Below, in pieces: positions 1 through 12,883 of a stretch of DNA of 64,000 nt (the stretch's first letter is position 1; the number at the start of each line of letters is the position of its first letter). The notes beneath the pieces are model-generated. The model saw only the letters and a program-made list of their open reading frames with translations, ran no database searches and was not told where the DNA came from. This DNA comes from Leptasterias polaris. Taxonomy: Eukaryota; Echinodermata; Asteroidea; Forcipulatida; Asteriidae. The stretch is taken from contig JAZGTN010000094.1 in the NCBI GenBank assembly GCA_037783415.1, positions 4,092,001 to 4,156,000 on the forward strand, in the 5' to 3' direction. Both the position numbers and the translations under genes were made by a program.

Positions 1-652
1 TAGTTTTTGAAGGCTTACGCCTTGCATCAATAGCTCCCATACACATTTATTGCTTGGGGACTTTTTTGATTGTCAGTGTCGTCATGACGAAAGTCAACAA
101 GAAATGTACATTGAATGCATGAAATACCAGCAGCCCCACCACCAGCAATTGTTTTCATAAACTCATGAAACCAACACAAGCACATAGCGTGTTGTTGGTA
201 TTAGAGCATATTGTTTCACATTATACCTAATAAGCGTTAACAAGTCAACTGTAGATGGATGGACTCACTGAGCTGCGAACATGATAAACGCCTGCCATAA
301 AGATTCACCTAACTTGTAACAGTTAATTAATTTTTAATTTAATTGTTTATTTATTTTCATTCCGAACAGAAGATGCTGAGCGTTTCCTCGTGACCAGGTG
401 TTGAAGTGTTTCGCCTGGAGGCTCAGTGACTGTACGGTTAACACTGTAACAGAGGTGGGTAGTTTATTAAGTCTTTAAGCAACGGACGCGTTATTATAAA
501 AATAAGTAAATAAAAATTAGTTGGTTAACACAATTTTTGTTAATATTCTTTAATGGCATGTTTGCCCATGCCTTTTCCGCATTCTCTGCTCATAGGACAC
601 TGGATCGTACGGTTGTTCATAATATTTAACCCATTCTTGGGGCACATTCATT
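1..652. other. No gene seen
   Basis: Moderately AT-rich sequence without a supported gene, RNA or recognisable repeat. Confidence 0.5.
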
Positions 653-1178
653 GGGTGCGTTCGATTAGCTTCCCCGGGTCGACCCAGGTCTGACCCCAGT
701 GCGTTCGATTAGCTCTGACGTCATTGCTGTGGCTCACCCGGGTGAGACCCAAGTGCCCTGCTTTTGGAGTAGGCTGCTATACTTGGGGCTGACCCTGGTT
801 CATGACGTCACGGCGATTTTGTTTTCAATGGCCACCATTTTGTTTGTAATTCAGCGGGACATTTTCACCATTAAAGCAGCGTTTTTGTGAGCAATAATTA
901 TTTTTTAATTAGAAGCCGGTTACTTTTGTATCACTGTGGGCTTGTAAAATTATTTAACGTTGCAGTTTTACCTTGAGAATAATTATTTTACGATCTTTTT
1001 GTGAATCCACGAAAAGTTTCGGACGTAATGCACATAATAAAACTAGTTCCGGTCGGCTGTCCCAAGATGCATCGGTGTGACTGCTGGGGGAAGTTGGCGT
1101 TCGATTAGCTCATGTCAGGGGCTCACCCGGATGAGCACACCACCGGGGTCGACCCGGGGAAGCTAATCAAACACACCC
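653..1178. mobile_element. MITE with 33-bp terminal inverted repeats
   Basis: The left end GGGTGCGTTCGATTAGCTTC continues to ...GGGTCGACCC. The right end is its reverse complement with two mismatches. Length is 526 bp and there is no coding capacity. Internal sub-copies of 'cgttcgattagct' and TGACGTCA palindromes occur. A target duplication is not clear (att/ata). Confidence 0.85.
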
Positions 1179-1322
1179 ATAGTATGTGATCACTATTTGA
1201 CCCACGGATAACTTGGGGGAAGCTACCCGAATTGACCCTACGATTTGCCGCATTCCGACGTCATGCATGGACGCTAGCTCGATTCGGTTTCAAATACAGA
1301 TTCAAACACGACAGTCTTTATT

Positions 1323-4300
1323 CGAAAAGTTTAATCTATAATATAAATAATATCCAATAACGACACAAAGTCGCCCTTTATAATTTGTGTTTATCCTAAA
1401 GTATTGTGAAATTGTGAAGTCATCTGTCAGACACAAATGTAGGTCGGGTTTCGTTTCTCAATTTTCCAAAATGGTATTCATCATTCTACCCAAATGGCGA
1501 CACGGTATATTAAAGACATATTGTGTGGTCTGTGTGACACACACAGAAAATCTTTGAACCATGAAAAAAAAAAAAAAAGGGCTTTTTGAGCGTCACAAAT
1601 TTTTTTAAAACGGTACAAAGACTATAGTGGGTTAGTGTTAGAAAATTGCACGAATGCATTGCTACAAAAGTGTGTCTGAAGCTAACTTGAAGAAGGGGGA
1701 TGGAAACATAAAATATGATCCCTGACTATTGGCACATTTCGCCCATGACTGGCCAAGATCGTCTGTATGTTTCCACGAAGTGTTTTAAAGGGTCTGACGT
1801 TTGGTAATGACTTTGAAAATTAATAGTGGCAATAAAAACTTACGTGGTAAGAAGTACAGCAGTTTCGATAGTATAAAGCATTTTGAGAATCATTTCACTT
1901 TGAAGTAATGTGGTTATGGAAAATAACATCAGGTTTTATGCTCCAAAATTTGAATCTGAGAAACGTTTCTGTCAGAAACGTTTCTCAGATTGTGTATTCC
2001 TGTTAGGGATTATTCTTCCTGCGTGGACATATTCGCTCCGGTTTTTCGGCAATATCTCAAAAACGCGACCACCTTTTGAAGTGAAATTTTCACAGGTTAG
2101 TTTTGTTGTATAAATCTACATTTATATAAAAATAGGATTCAAACAATCGAACGGTTCCAAAAACCAAATGTATGCTTTGCCTTTAAGTGCTTACTGAAAA
2201 TGTTATAATTCGCAAAGGTATTTTATGCTTTTATTAAACTGGGGAAGAAGAATGCCATTAAAACCCTCAAAACGAACACTGTCGGCACATGCTGACATAT
2301 TTTAATATTTACGTTGTCTTAACTACGTCGTACACATTCGTCAGCTCATTATGCAATGATATCCTAAGCTGGACCATTCCACCCATTTTAGAGGGATGTC
2401 AATCAACGTGGGACAGTGGTTTGGTTGGGAGGGGGCAGGACGAATTCTGCAAGTATCCCTTTTTGTACACAATTGGTCTGTCAATTGTCCATGGTAGATG
2501 ATCCAAAACAATAAATAATATTTAATTAAGCAAACAAATTAGCTTACATTTACCGAGACATTAACCGAACATGTATACAACAAACTTAGTAAAATTAAAA
2601 TAAAAAAATCGTTCGGAACATTCAAAACAAACTCTAAAGAAAACTCTTGTTAGCACGTGCAAGAATAAATAATAACAATAAAAGGCATTTGCAATGTGCC
2701 GAATAAATCTAGATGTTCAAGGCGCAGAGAAGCAGACATTGAAAACGAAAACGATATATATATCTAGTCAAAAGAGAGCAAACAACAGTTAGGGAAAAAC
2801 ATACAATAAATAACGATGGATAACAACAAATGAATTAAAGAGATACATCTTGAAAAGGTGAGATTTTAGAGTAACTTTAAAAGCGTGGACATCGGAAGTA
2901 TTACGGACATTTTGGGGAAAATCATTACAGAAAGATTAATATCCAGAATGTACAAATATGAGCGATCCCGGGGGGGGGGGGGGGGGGGGTGGTCAAACTT
3001 TTCTCAAAATCAGTACGAAAAGTTTAATTAATCTATTATATAAAAAATATCCAATAACGACACAAAGTCGCCCTTTATAATTTGTGTTTATCCTAAAGTA
3101 TTGTGAAATTGTGAAGTCATCTGTCAGACACAAATGTAGGTCGGGTTTCGTTTCTCAATTTTCCAAAATGGTATTCATAATTCTACCCAAATGGCGACAC
3201 GGTATATTAAAGACTTATTGTGAGGTCTGTGTGACACACACAGAAAATCTTTGAACCATGAAAAAAATAAAAAGGGGGGCTTTTTGAGCGTCACCAAATT
3301 TTTGAAAACGGTACAAAGACTATTAGTGGATTAGTGTTAGAAAATTGCACGAATGCATGACTACAAAAGTGTGTCTGAAGCTAACTTGAAGAAGGGGGAT
3401 GGAAACATAAAATATGATCCCTGACTATTGGCATATTTCGCCCATGACTGGCCAAGATCGTCTGTATGTTTCCACGAAGTGTTTTAAAGGGTCTGACGTT
3501 TGGTAATGACTTTGAAAATTAATAGTGGCAATAAAAACTTACGTGGTAAGAAGTACAGCAGTTTCGATAGTATAAAGCATTTTGAGAATCATTTCACTTT
3601 GAAGTAATGTGGTTATGGAAAATAACATCAGGTTTTATGCTCCAAAATTTGAATCTGAGAAACGTTTCTGTCAGAAACGTTTCTCAGATTGTGTATTCCT
3701 GTTAGGGATTATTCTTCCTGTTAGGGATTATTCTTCCTGCGTGGACATATTCGCTCCGGTTTTTCGGCAATATCTCAAAAACGCGACCACCTTTTGAAGT
3801 GAAATTTTCACAGGTTAGTTTTGTTGTATAAATCTACATTTATATAAAAATAGGATTCAAACAATCGAACGGTTCCAAAAACCAAATGTATGCTTTGCCT
3901 TTAAGTGCTTACTGAAAATGTTATAATTCGCAAAGGTATTTTATGCTTTTATTAAACTGGGGAAGAAGAATGCCATTAAAACCCTCAAAACGAACACTGT
4001 CGGCACATGCTGACATATTTTAATATTTACGTTGTCTTAACTACGTCGTACACATTCGTCAGCTCATTATGCAATGATATCCTAAGCTGGACCATTCCAC
4101 CCATTTTAGAGGGATGTCAATCAACGTGGGACAGTGGTTTGGTTGGGAGGGGGCAGGACGAATTCTGCAAGTATCCCTTTTAGTACACAATTGGTCTGTC
4201 AATTGTCCATGGTAGATGATCCAAAACAATAAATAATATTTAATTAAGCAAACAAATTAGCTTACATTTACCGAGACATTAACCGAACATGTATACAACA

Positions 4301-7300
4301 AACTTAGTAAAATTAAAATAAAAAAATCGTTCGGAACATTCAAAACAAACTCTAAAGAAAACTCTTGTTAGCACGTGCAAGAATAAATAATAACAATAAA
4401 AGGCATTTGCAATGTGCCGAATAAATCTAGATGTTCAAGGCGCAGAGAAGCAGACATTGAAAACGAAAACGATATATATATCTAGTCAAAAGAGAGCAAA
4501 CAACAGTTAGGGAAAAACATACAATAAATAACGATGGATAACAACAAATGAATTAAAGAGATACATCTTGAAAAGGTGAGATTTTAGAGTAACTTTAAAA
4601 GCGTGGACATCGGAAGTATTACGGACATTTTGGGGAAAATCATTACAGAAAGATTAATATCCAGAATGTACAAATATGAGCGATCCCGGGGGGGGGGGGG
4701 GGGGGGTGGTCAAACTTTTCTCAAAATCAGTACGAAAAGTTTAATTAATCTATTATATAAAAAATATCCAATAACGACACAAAGTCGCCCTTTATAATTT
4801 GTGTTTATCCTAAAGTATTGTGAAATTGTGAAGTCATCTGTCAGACACAAATGTAGGTCGGGTTTCGTTTCTCAATTTTCCAAAATGGTATTCATAATTC
4901 TACCCAAATGGCGACACGGTATATTAAAGACTTATTGTGAGGTCTGTGTGACACACACAGAAAATCTTTGAACCATGAAAAAAATAAAAAGGGGGGCTTT
5001 TTGAGCGTCACCAAATTTTTGAAAACGGTACAAAGACTATTAGTGGATTAGTGTTAGAAAATTGCACGAATGCATGACTACAAAAGTGTGTCTGAAGCTA
5101 ACTTGAAGAAGGGGGATGGAAACATAAAATATGATCCCTGACTATTGGCATATTTCGCCCATGACTGGCCAAGATCGTCTGTATGTTTCCACGAAGTGTT
5201 TTAAAGGGTCTGACGTTTGGTAATGACTTTGAAAATTAATAGTGGCAATAAAAACTTACGTGGTAAGAAGTACAGCAGTTTCGATAGTATAAAGCATTTT
5301 GAGAATCATTTCACTTTGAAGTAATGTGGTTATGGAAAATAACATCAGGTTTTATGCTCCAAAATTTGAATCTGAGAAACGTTTCTGTCAGAAACGTTTC
5401 TCAGATTGTGTATTCCTGTTAGGGATTATTCTTCCTGTTAGGGATTATTCTTCCTGCGTGGACATATTCGCTCCGGTTTTTCGGCAATATCTCAAAAACG
5501 CGACCACCTTTTGAAGTGAAATTTTCACAGGTTAGTTTTGTTGTATAAATCTACATTTATATAAAAATAGGATTCAAACAATCGAACGGTTCCAAAAACC
5601 AAATGTATGCTTTGCCTTTAAGTGCTTACTGAAAATGTTATAATTCGCAAAGGTATTTTATGCTTTTATTAAACTGGGGAAGAAGAATGCCATTAAAACC
5701 CTCAAAACGAACACTGTCGGCACATGCTGACATATTTTAATATTTACGTTGTCTTAACTACGTCGTACACATTCGTCAGCTCATTATGCAATGATATCCT
5801 AAGCTGGACCATTCCACCCATTTTAGAGGGATGTCAATCAACGTGGGACAGTGGTTTGGTTGGGAGGGGGCAGGACGAATTCTGCAAGTATCCCTTTTAG
5901 TACACAATTGGTCTGTCAATTGTCCATGGTAGATGATCCAAAACAATAAATAATATTTAATTAAGCAAACAAATTAGCTTACATTTACCGAGACATTAAC
6001 CGAACATGTATACAACAAACTTAGTAAAATTAAAATAAAAAAATCGTTCGGAACATTCAAAACAAACTCTAAAGAAAACTCTTGTTAGCACGTGCAAGAA
6101 TAAATAATAACAATAAAAGGCATTTGCAATGTGCCGAATAAATCTAGATGTTCAAGGCGCAGAGAAGCAGACATTGAAAACGAAAACGATATATATATCT
6201 AGTCAAAAGAGAGCAAACAACAGTTAGGGAAAAACATACAATAAATAACGATGGATAACAACAAATGAATTAAAGAGATACATCTTGAAAAGGTGAGATT
6301 TTAGAGTAACTTTAAAAGCGTGGACATCGGAAGTATTACGGACATTTTGGGGAAAATCATTACAGAAAGATTAATATCCAGAATGTACAAATATGAGCGA
6401 TCCCGCGGGGGGGGGGGGGGGGGGGGTGGTCAAACCTTTCTCAAAATCAGTACGAAAAGTTTAATTAATCTATTATATAAAAAATATCCAATAACGACAC
6501 AAAGTCGCCCTTTATAATTTGTGTTTATCCTAAAGTATTGTGAAATTGTGAAGTCATCTGTCAGACACAAATGTAGGTCGGGTTTCGTTTCTCAATTTTC
6601 CAAAATGGTATTCATAATTCTACCCAAATGGCGACACGGTATATTAAAGACATATTGTGAGGTCTGTGTGACACACACAGAAAATCTTTGAACCATGAAA
6701 AAAAAAAAAAAGGGGGGCTTTTTGAGCGTCACCAAATTTTTGAAAACGGTACAAAGACTATTAGTGGATTAGTGTTAGAAAATTGCACGAATGCATGACT
6801 ACAAAAGTGTGTCTGAAGCTAACTTGAAGAAGGGGGATGGAAACATAAAATATGATCCCTGACTATTGGCATATTTCGCCCATGACTGGCCAAGATCGTC
6901 TGTATGTTTCCACGAAGTGTTTTAAAGGGTCTGACGTTTGGTAATGACTTTGAAAATTAATAGTGGCAATAAAAACTTACGTGGTAAGAAGTACAGCAGT
7001 TTCGATAGTATAAAGCATTTTGAGAATCATTTCACTTTGAAGTAATGTGGTTATGGAAAATAACATCAGGTTTTATGCTCCAAAATTTGAATCTGAGAAA
7101 CGTTTCTGTCAGAAACGTTTCTCAGATTGTGTATTCCTGTTAGGGATTATTCTTCCTGCGTGGACATATTCGCTCCGGTTTTTCGGCAATATCTCAAAAA
7201 CGCGACCACCTTTTGAAGTGAAATTTTCACAGGTTAGTTTTGTTGTATAAATCTACATTTATATAAAAATAGGATTCAAACAATCGAACGGTTCCAAAAA

Positions 7301-8155
7301 CCAAATGTATGCTTTGCCTTTAAGTGCTTACTGAAAATGTTATAATTCGCAAAGGTATTTTATGCTTTTATTAAACTGGGGAAGAAGAATGCCATTAAAA
7401 CCCTCAAAACGAACACTGTCGGCACATGCTGACATATTTTAATATTTACGTTGTCTTAACTACGTCGTACACATTCGTCAGCTCATTATGCAATGATATC
7501 CTAAGCTGGACCATTCCACCCATTTTAGAGGGATGTCAATCAACGTGGGACAGTGGTTTGGTTGGGAGGGGGCAGGACGAATTCTGCAAGTATCCCTTTT
7601 TGTACACAATTGGTCTGTCAATTGTCCATGGTAGATGATCCAAAACAATAAATAATATTTAATTAAGCAAACAAATTAGCTTACATTTACCGAGACATTA
7701 ACCGAACATGTAAACAACAAACTTAGTAAAATAAAATAAAAAAAATCGTTCGGAACATTCAAAACAAACTCTAAAGAAAACTCTTGTTAGCACGTGTAAG
7801 AATAAATAATAACAATAAAAGGCATTTGCAATGTGCCGAATAAATCTAGATGTTCAAGGCGCAGAGAAGCAGACATTGAAAACGAAAACGATAATTATAT
7901 ATATCTAGTCAAAAGAGAGCATACAACAGTTTGGGAAAAACATACAATAAATAACGATGGATAACAACAAATGAATTAAAGAGATACATCTTGAAAAGGT
8001 GAGATTTTAGAGTAACTTTAAAAGCGTGGACATCGGAAGTATTACGGACATTTTGGGGAAAATCATTACAGAAAGATTAATATCCAGAATGTACAAATAT
8101 GAGCGATCCCGGGGGGCGGGGGGGGGGGGGGGTCAAACTTTTCTCAAAACCAGTA
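1323..8155. repeat. Four tandem copies of a 1.7-kb unit
   Basis: Anchored on 'cgaaaagttt', units begin at 1323, 3016, 4733 and 6453 (spacings 1693, 1717 and 1720) and the last ends about 8155. Each ends in a poly-G tract after 'gagcgatcccg'. Each also contains a MITE-like 'tttggtaatgactttgaaaa' module with a perfect 'gaaacgtttctg' palindrome. Units 2 and 3 share a 19-bp internal duplication absent from units 1 and 4. Small open frames in each unit are repeat artefacts. Confidence 0.97.
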
Positions 8156-8169
8156 CCACTCGATCCTAC

Positions 8170-8257
8170 CTATTCCATTGACAAAGTTGTCAGGACAGAC
8201 CACCATCAGAGCCACCATGAACACGAAACCATTTCTCGCTGTAAAGATCACCTCCAT
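8170..8257 (-). CDS. Possible first exon encoding a signal peptide
   Basis: ATG at 8257 opens MEVIFTARNGFVFMVALMVV then CPDNFVNGI, followed by a donor G|GTAGGA at 8169. The short basic start, hydrophobic core (FVFMVALMVV) and small or polar residues after it look like a secretion signal. No downstream exon was identified. The putative intron runs into the 1.7-kb repeat array. Confidence 0.33.
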
Positions 8258-8589
8258 GTTTGTGTCTTGAACCGTCTCCTTTCGTATGTAAAATGCGACT
8301 GTTTTTTGCTGATTTCGAGCAGATTTTGTTCTCTAGTTTTCCCAAAGCACTGTTCGTTTTTGTTTGACGGCTTTGGTGGAACATCGTTTTGATGGATTGT
8401 TGTACTCTTTCGACGGTCATCACGGCCGCCGTCACAGTCTGCTGATTTACGAGGTCAGTGATCGTAATGGTTTGATGAAGATGTTTTGTGTCAGGGATAG
8501 TGGTGAGAAAATATGTAAACTTTTAAACCTCGAACTCTATAATATAGGAATTTCAGTGCAACACTCCTAATTTCTTTACCATATACCAA

Positions 8590-10310
8590 CCCCAGCCTCG
8601 CTTCCAATTTAGTCACAGAAACAAAACCAAAACGAGAAGAGAGTCCTTGGTACGGGCTTTCCTTTACTGAGGGTGATTTGACCGTCTTTGATCTATATTT
8701 CTATTTGTGACAGCTCTGTGTACAATAATTCCAATCGAGATGCTTTTGAGGAGCATTCAGAGTATCCCAACATGGTGTTCATTTCCGGTCTGAATGAAGT
8801 CGGCGCAACTTGGCCCCAAAAGTCTGAATTTGGGATGTGGGAATACCTAAGGCACACTCGGGTACAAATTGCGTCACTCTGGCATGCCTATTTCAGGAAT
8901 TATTCTTAACTTAAGCGCAGAGTTGATTTCTAACTTTTTTCGGCCGGCAATTTCTTGCTGTTGGTTAATTGTTGGTGGTAGTAGCCCTACTCCGTGGCCG
9001 CTGGCCTCTCCTACAAAATCGTCAGAGAAACGAAATTAACACGAGGAGAGAGCCCATAGGTAGGGCTTTCGAATGGTATAAAACTTATGCAAATCCAGAA
9101 TTATTCTGAGGGTGAATTGCCCTTCTTTAGTTTTTAATTCCCCTCGGTGACAGCTCTGTGTAAACAAATCTCATTGGAGATGCTTTTGAGGAGCATTCGT
9201 CGGAGTATACCTACTTGCTGGTCATTTCCGATACGAAGATGGCGGCAAGTGGAACTAAAGGTCAAATTTTCGGATGCAGGAGTACCTAAGGCACAGTCAG
9301 GTACACATTACGTCTCTCTAGCATGCCTAGTTCAGGAGTTATTCTCAAACTTAACATATAATTAATTTCAAACTTTTTTCGGCCGGCAATTTCTTGCCGG
9401 TGTTGCTAGGCAGCCCTAGTTGGGTAATTTGCTGGTGGTTGTAGCCCTACTGGTTGTTCACTCGCCTCTCCTACAAATAAGTCCCAGAAACAAAACCAAG
9501 ACGAGGAGAGAGCCATCGAGACGGGCTTTCCAATGGTAGAAAACTCTTTCAAATACAGTAATTCTTTTAGGGTGTTGACCGTATAATGTCTTATATTTCT
9601 GTCTGTGACAGCTCTGTGTACAAAAATCCAATTAGTAATGTTTTAGAGGAGCATTCGGCGTATCCCCACATGGTGGTCATTTCATGTCGGAAGATGGCGC
9701 AACGTTACCCTAAAAGTATGGTTTTCGAATGCAGGAATACCTAAGGCACAGTCGGGTACAAATTGCGTAACTATAGCATGCCTAGTTCAGGAGTTATTCT
9801 CAAACTTAGCGCAGAATTTATGTCAAACCATTTTTCGGCCGGCACTTTCTTGCTGGTGTTGATACGCAGCCCAAGTCGGTTAATTTGCTGGTGGTTGTAG
9901 CCCTACACCCTGGTAGTTCGCCTCTCCTACAAATTAGTCACATTAAAACCAACACGAGGAGAGAGCCATTGAGGCGGGCTTTTCAATGGTAGCAAACTTG
10001 TGCAAATCCAGTAGTATTTTGAGGGTGATATGACCGTCTTTGATTTATATTTGTTATCTGTGACAGCTCTGTGTACACAAATTCCGTTAGCAATGCTTCT
10101 GAGGAGCATTCAGAGTATCCCCACATTGTGGTCATTTCCGGTCTCAAGATGGCGGAAAGATGTCCTGAAAGTCTAATTTCCAGATGCAAAAGTACCTAAG
10201 GCACAGTCACGTACAAATTGCGTAACTCTAGCATGCCTATTTCAATAGTTATCTAAAACTTAGCGCAGAATTTATTTCAAACCATGCCATTTTTCGGCCG
10301 GTGTGGCAGG
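8590..10310. repeat. Four diverged tandem copies of a 450-bp unit
   Basis: The anchor 'gacagctctgtgta' occurs near 8709, 9149, 9607 and 10062. Shared blocks include 'gaggagcattc', 'gtacctaaggcaca', 'ttcggccggcaatttcttgc' and 'gaggagagagcc'. Three copies carry AAGATGGCG(G), a YY1-like core, for example 9236-9246. Confidence 0.92.
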
Positions 10311-10470
10311 AGATTCTGTCCCCCGGAGATTCTGTCCCCCCATATGGAGAACTGTGTACAAACTGCTTTTGATAGCGCCCTCTTTTGAATCCTCCTCCTC
10401 CATCCCACGTTAATTTCCCATATGGGGGACAGAATCTCCGGGGACAGATTTCCCTATGACACCGGCACTC
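10305..10470. mobile_element. Palindromic MITE-like element (GGAGATTCTGTCCCCC)
   Basis: Direct copies of 'ggagattctgtccccc' at about 10309-10345 face 'gggggacagaatctcc' at about 10424-10440 across a short spacer with 'ccatatgg' edges. The same motif recurs inverted at 13337-13371. Confidence 0.6.
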
Positions 10471-10489
10471 CGCTCCCCGCTGCGTCGGA

Positions 10490-10527
10490 GCGAGGGGGGG
10501 GGGGGGGGGGGGGGGGGGGAGGGGGAG
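10490..10527. repeat. Poly-G tract
   Basis: A near-pure run of G of about 25 bases, one of about ten G/C homopolymer tracts in the window. The length in an assembly is unreliable. Confidence 0.9.
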
Positions 10528-10689
10528 TAACATTCGTGTTTATCACAAGAGGGCGCAAAATCGAAACTAGCGAGTCTCTACCTGCGCACGCACATTTTTT
10601 AGACTAGTCCAGATTTTAAAAAGGTAAACATCAAGTGGCATTTTTAAGTTTACCTAATTTGGGCTGCGGAATCCGAAAATGATAGATAC

Positions 10690-10905
10690 CGAGCCTTATT
10701 TTTAGTCCTTGTCCCTGAAAAAATATTATTCAAACAGCCGCAGAAAACCTAGCAGACGACGACAGTACTTAAAACATGCGAAATAGTCAGGTTCTGCTTA
10801 TGGGATGAATGCTTGTGCTTCACAAACTATCCTCATTCAAAGAAAGGCCCCAATTATTGGAGTTGATGAACCCTAGCCCTGTGCTCTTGGGAAGTTTGTT
10901 ATAAC
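10690..10905 (+). mobile_element. Diverged LINE-like fragment
   Basis: Similar to 13375-13580 ('agaaaacctag', 'aggttctgct', 'cacaaactatcctca', 'ttcaaagaaagg'). It is too decayed to read a continuous frame. Confidence 0.3.
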
Positions 10906-11289
10906 TTGAATTGTCTGCATCATGAGACAGATTGCTGCAGCTACAGCTGTACAAAATGCACACCAGCCATAGCCATTCAGTTCGACCTATGCTGACAACT
11001 CCATTATGATAGGCAGTGTGCAACCTGATCCAACACATCCATTCTGCATCATGAACTCTCCTTTGCCTTTCACCAAAACCCACAGACAGAAGCTTCATGC
11101 ACACGACAATCAGAACTTAGAACAACCTCACAGAAGCTGTAGTTGGGAGTATTTCCGACATTCTTTAAGTTTTAAGACTAGAGTTCGCGAGGGATCTTCT
11201 GTCTAGTGCAATTAAGAGAAGTTTGCTATTACTGGTGAAGAATGACAAAATAAAGAAACCAATCTACGAAATAAAGTCCGTAGCCTCCT

Positions 11290-11660
11290 CCCTAGAGGGT
11301 TTAAGGCCCTGTACACTATTGGTAAGATCGAAAAACACAAATGTTCACAGATTCACACATAACTCACATGATTTAAAGTAAGTAATGGTAGAAAGGGTTC
11401 CTTAAAATATTTCTGCCTAAAATGCTATCGTTTCTGAGAAATGAGTAAAACAATAGTTTTTATGACGCGCGATAATAAACTCGATGTTTGAAAAACAGAA
11501 AACACATAAGGTCTCTTTTCACTATTTTCTCGTGACCTCGATGACCAATTGAGCTCAAATTTTCACAGGTTTGTTTATTTCATGTATGTGGTTGATTACA
11601 CAAAACATGAACACTGTCTGTGATTATTTTGTCAGCTCTACCAATCCTGTATAATACCTT
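11290..11660 (+). repeat. MITE-like dispersed repeat
   Basis: Contains 'ggccctgtacactattggt', 'gacctcgatgaccaattgag' and 'aaattttcacaggtttgtt'. These also appear at 44.75-45.02 kb, at 46.99-47.30 kb and within the 1.7-kb tandem units. Confidence 0.7.
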
Positions 11661-12149
11661 TTAAACTACGTCACCACTTATGTGAACAATATCTACGTTA
11701 TTTGATGACGGCCTGCTGACTTATCAAGGCTTGGCACGTTGTACGTGGCACATGGAAAGGATTTTTAACACTCTATAATTAAAGCAAGTTTGCTAATAGT
11801 TCTAAAATACCCAAAAGCCTCGCTATTCTGCCGATTGAAACAGTTCAGGGTCCCGACTGCAATTTGCTGAGCTGATTTTCGTCAGTCGTATTCTCTTGTC
11901 TTTTAGAATTCTTTTTCATAAAGTCTCTTCAATTTGTCGCTCACATGGTCAGCCTTTTTAGCGAACATGTCTTGGTAGAGGTTCGCACTGCAAAGCTTGC
12001 CTTTTTAGTCTCTAGTATGGTTTTCATAGTGGTTGTTGGTGGTTGTCCAAGGTCGTCGTGTTTATACAGAAATAACCGGACAGCAGTAAACTCGATAAGA
12101 GGTGTCTGAATTCTGACTGTGTGCCACAATAGACTGTGCAAGTCTCACG
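11660..12149. other. No gene confirmed
   Basis: Contains only a short minus-strand open segment (KADHVSDKLKRLYEKEF then TAA at 11903-11905) after a TTTGCAG acceptor-like site at 11988. It could be a small terminal exon but has no further support. Confidence 0.3.
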
Positions 12150-12380
12150 CGCATTCGAACTTCCGGGACCATAGTGGTCCTAACCACTATATGGAGTTTT
12201 ACGTGGGCGAGATTTTGTTTCGTCAATTATTTTAATTTAACGTAGTTTATGACCTAGAAAATTATACATGTACGGTAGGGAATATAACACTAAGTGATAA
12301 CAAAATATGAAAGTAAAACCAACTCAACAATATAACGAAGAAAACCCGAGAATTAACCTTGACCTCAGCTTCCGGTTATT
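12150..12380. promoter_or_regulatory. Possible promoter with two CTTCCGG motifs
   Basis: ACTTCCGGG at 12159-12167 and CTTCCGG at 12369-12375 match the core of ETS/GABP-type sites common in metazoan promoters. They lie directly upstream of the plus-strand candidate exon at 12488. Motif-level evidence only. Confidence 0.25.
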
Positions 12381-12487
12381 GCAAAAAATTAAGAATTTTG
12401 TGCTCGCCTCCGATCATAAAACTTATGTAAACGCTTGTTTTGGATGCGCGATTATAATTGCAAAGCGAACCCTTTTCATTGCAGTCT

Positions 12488-12652
12488 ATGGTTGTTGAAG
12501 CGTCAGCATCCTCTTTAAACTGCGATACGGGTCATTTTAAAACCCGTTTGGCCAAAAGAATGGCCCCTGAACATGAGTGGATTATTTCCAAAATTTACGG
12601 CGAAAGAAAAATCACAAATTCTGATGATTACTACCCTTTTTCTTCGTTAAAG
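12488..12652 (+). CDS. Candidate gene, exon 1 (unknown protein)
   Basis: ATG at 12488 opens 55 codons (MVVEASASSLNCDTGHF, then RMAPEHEWIISKIYGE and SDDYYPFSSLK) up to a donor AAG|GTATTT in phase 0. A CTTCCGG (ETS-like) site lies about 120 bases upstream. I do not recognise the family. The reading continues with matching phase into the exons at 12884, 14618 and 18333, giving a predicted 147-residue soluble protein. Composition looks protein-like, but there is no homology support. Confidence 0.45.
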
Positions 12653-12667
12653 GTATTTATTAATGGC

Positions 12668-12827
12668 AATAACAGTGTGGGTAGCCGGTCTTCACTGCGT
12701 GGTAATGACCTTGGTTGGTGGCTGGCCGCTGTTAATGGACCTCGCCTTCGGCTCGGTCCATTAACAGCGGCCAGCCACCACCCCGGTCATTACCACGCAG
12801 TGAAGACCGGCTACCCACACTGTTATT
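12668..12827. repeat. Near-perfect 160-bp inverted repeat (hairpin)
   Basis: Two 73-74-base arms (left starting 'aataacagtgtgggtag', right ending 'ctacccacactgttatt') differ at only a few positions near 'gaccttggttgg / gaccggggtgg'. The short loop is about 'tcgccttcggctc' and contains C(TTCG)G at its tip. It occupies most of the candidate intron 12653-12883. It could be a fold-back MITE or the source of a hairpin RNA. Confidence 0.9.
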
Positions 12828-12883
12828 CCCTAATTAGTGCAGAATTCGGTGGTAATGAAGCAGAGCCATGAAATTGGGCCCAG

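Noticed and set aside
1910..7638. Repeated 62-70 codon frames
   Set aside because: They recur only because the 1.7-kb unit is tandemly repeated. No start context or homology, and they span a MITE palindrome.
8099..8435. Overlapping frames on both strands (97 and 81 codons)
   Set aside because: They start in poly-G or have no splice support. Only the minus-strand signal-peptide frame with a donor was kept.
11903..11987. Minus-strand terminal exon (LKRLYEKEF)
   Set aside because: Single short segment without a phase-matched partner or recognised family. Mentioned but not called as a gene.
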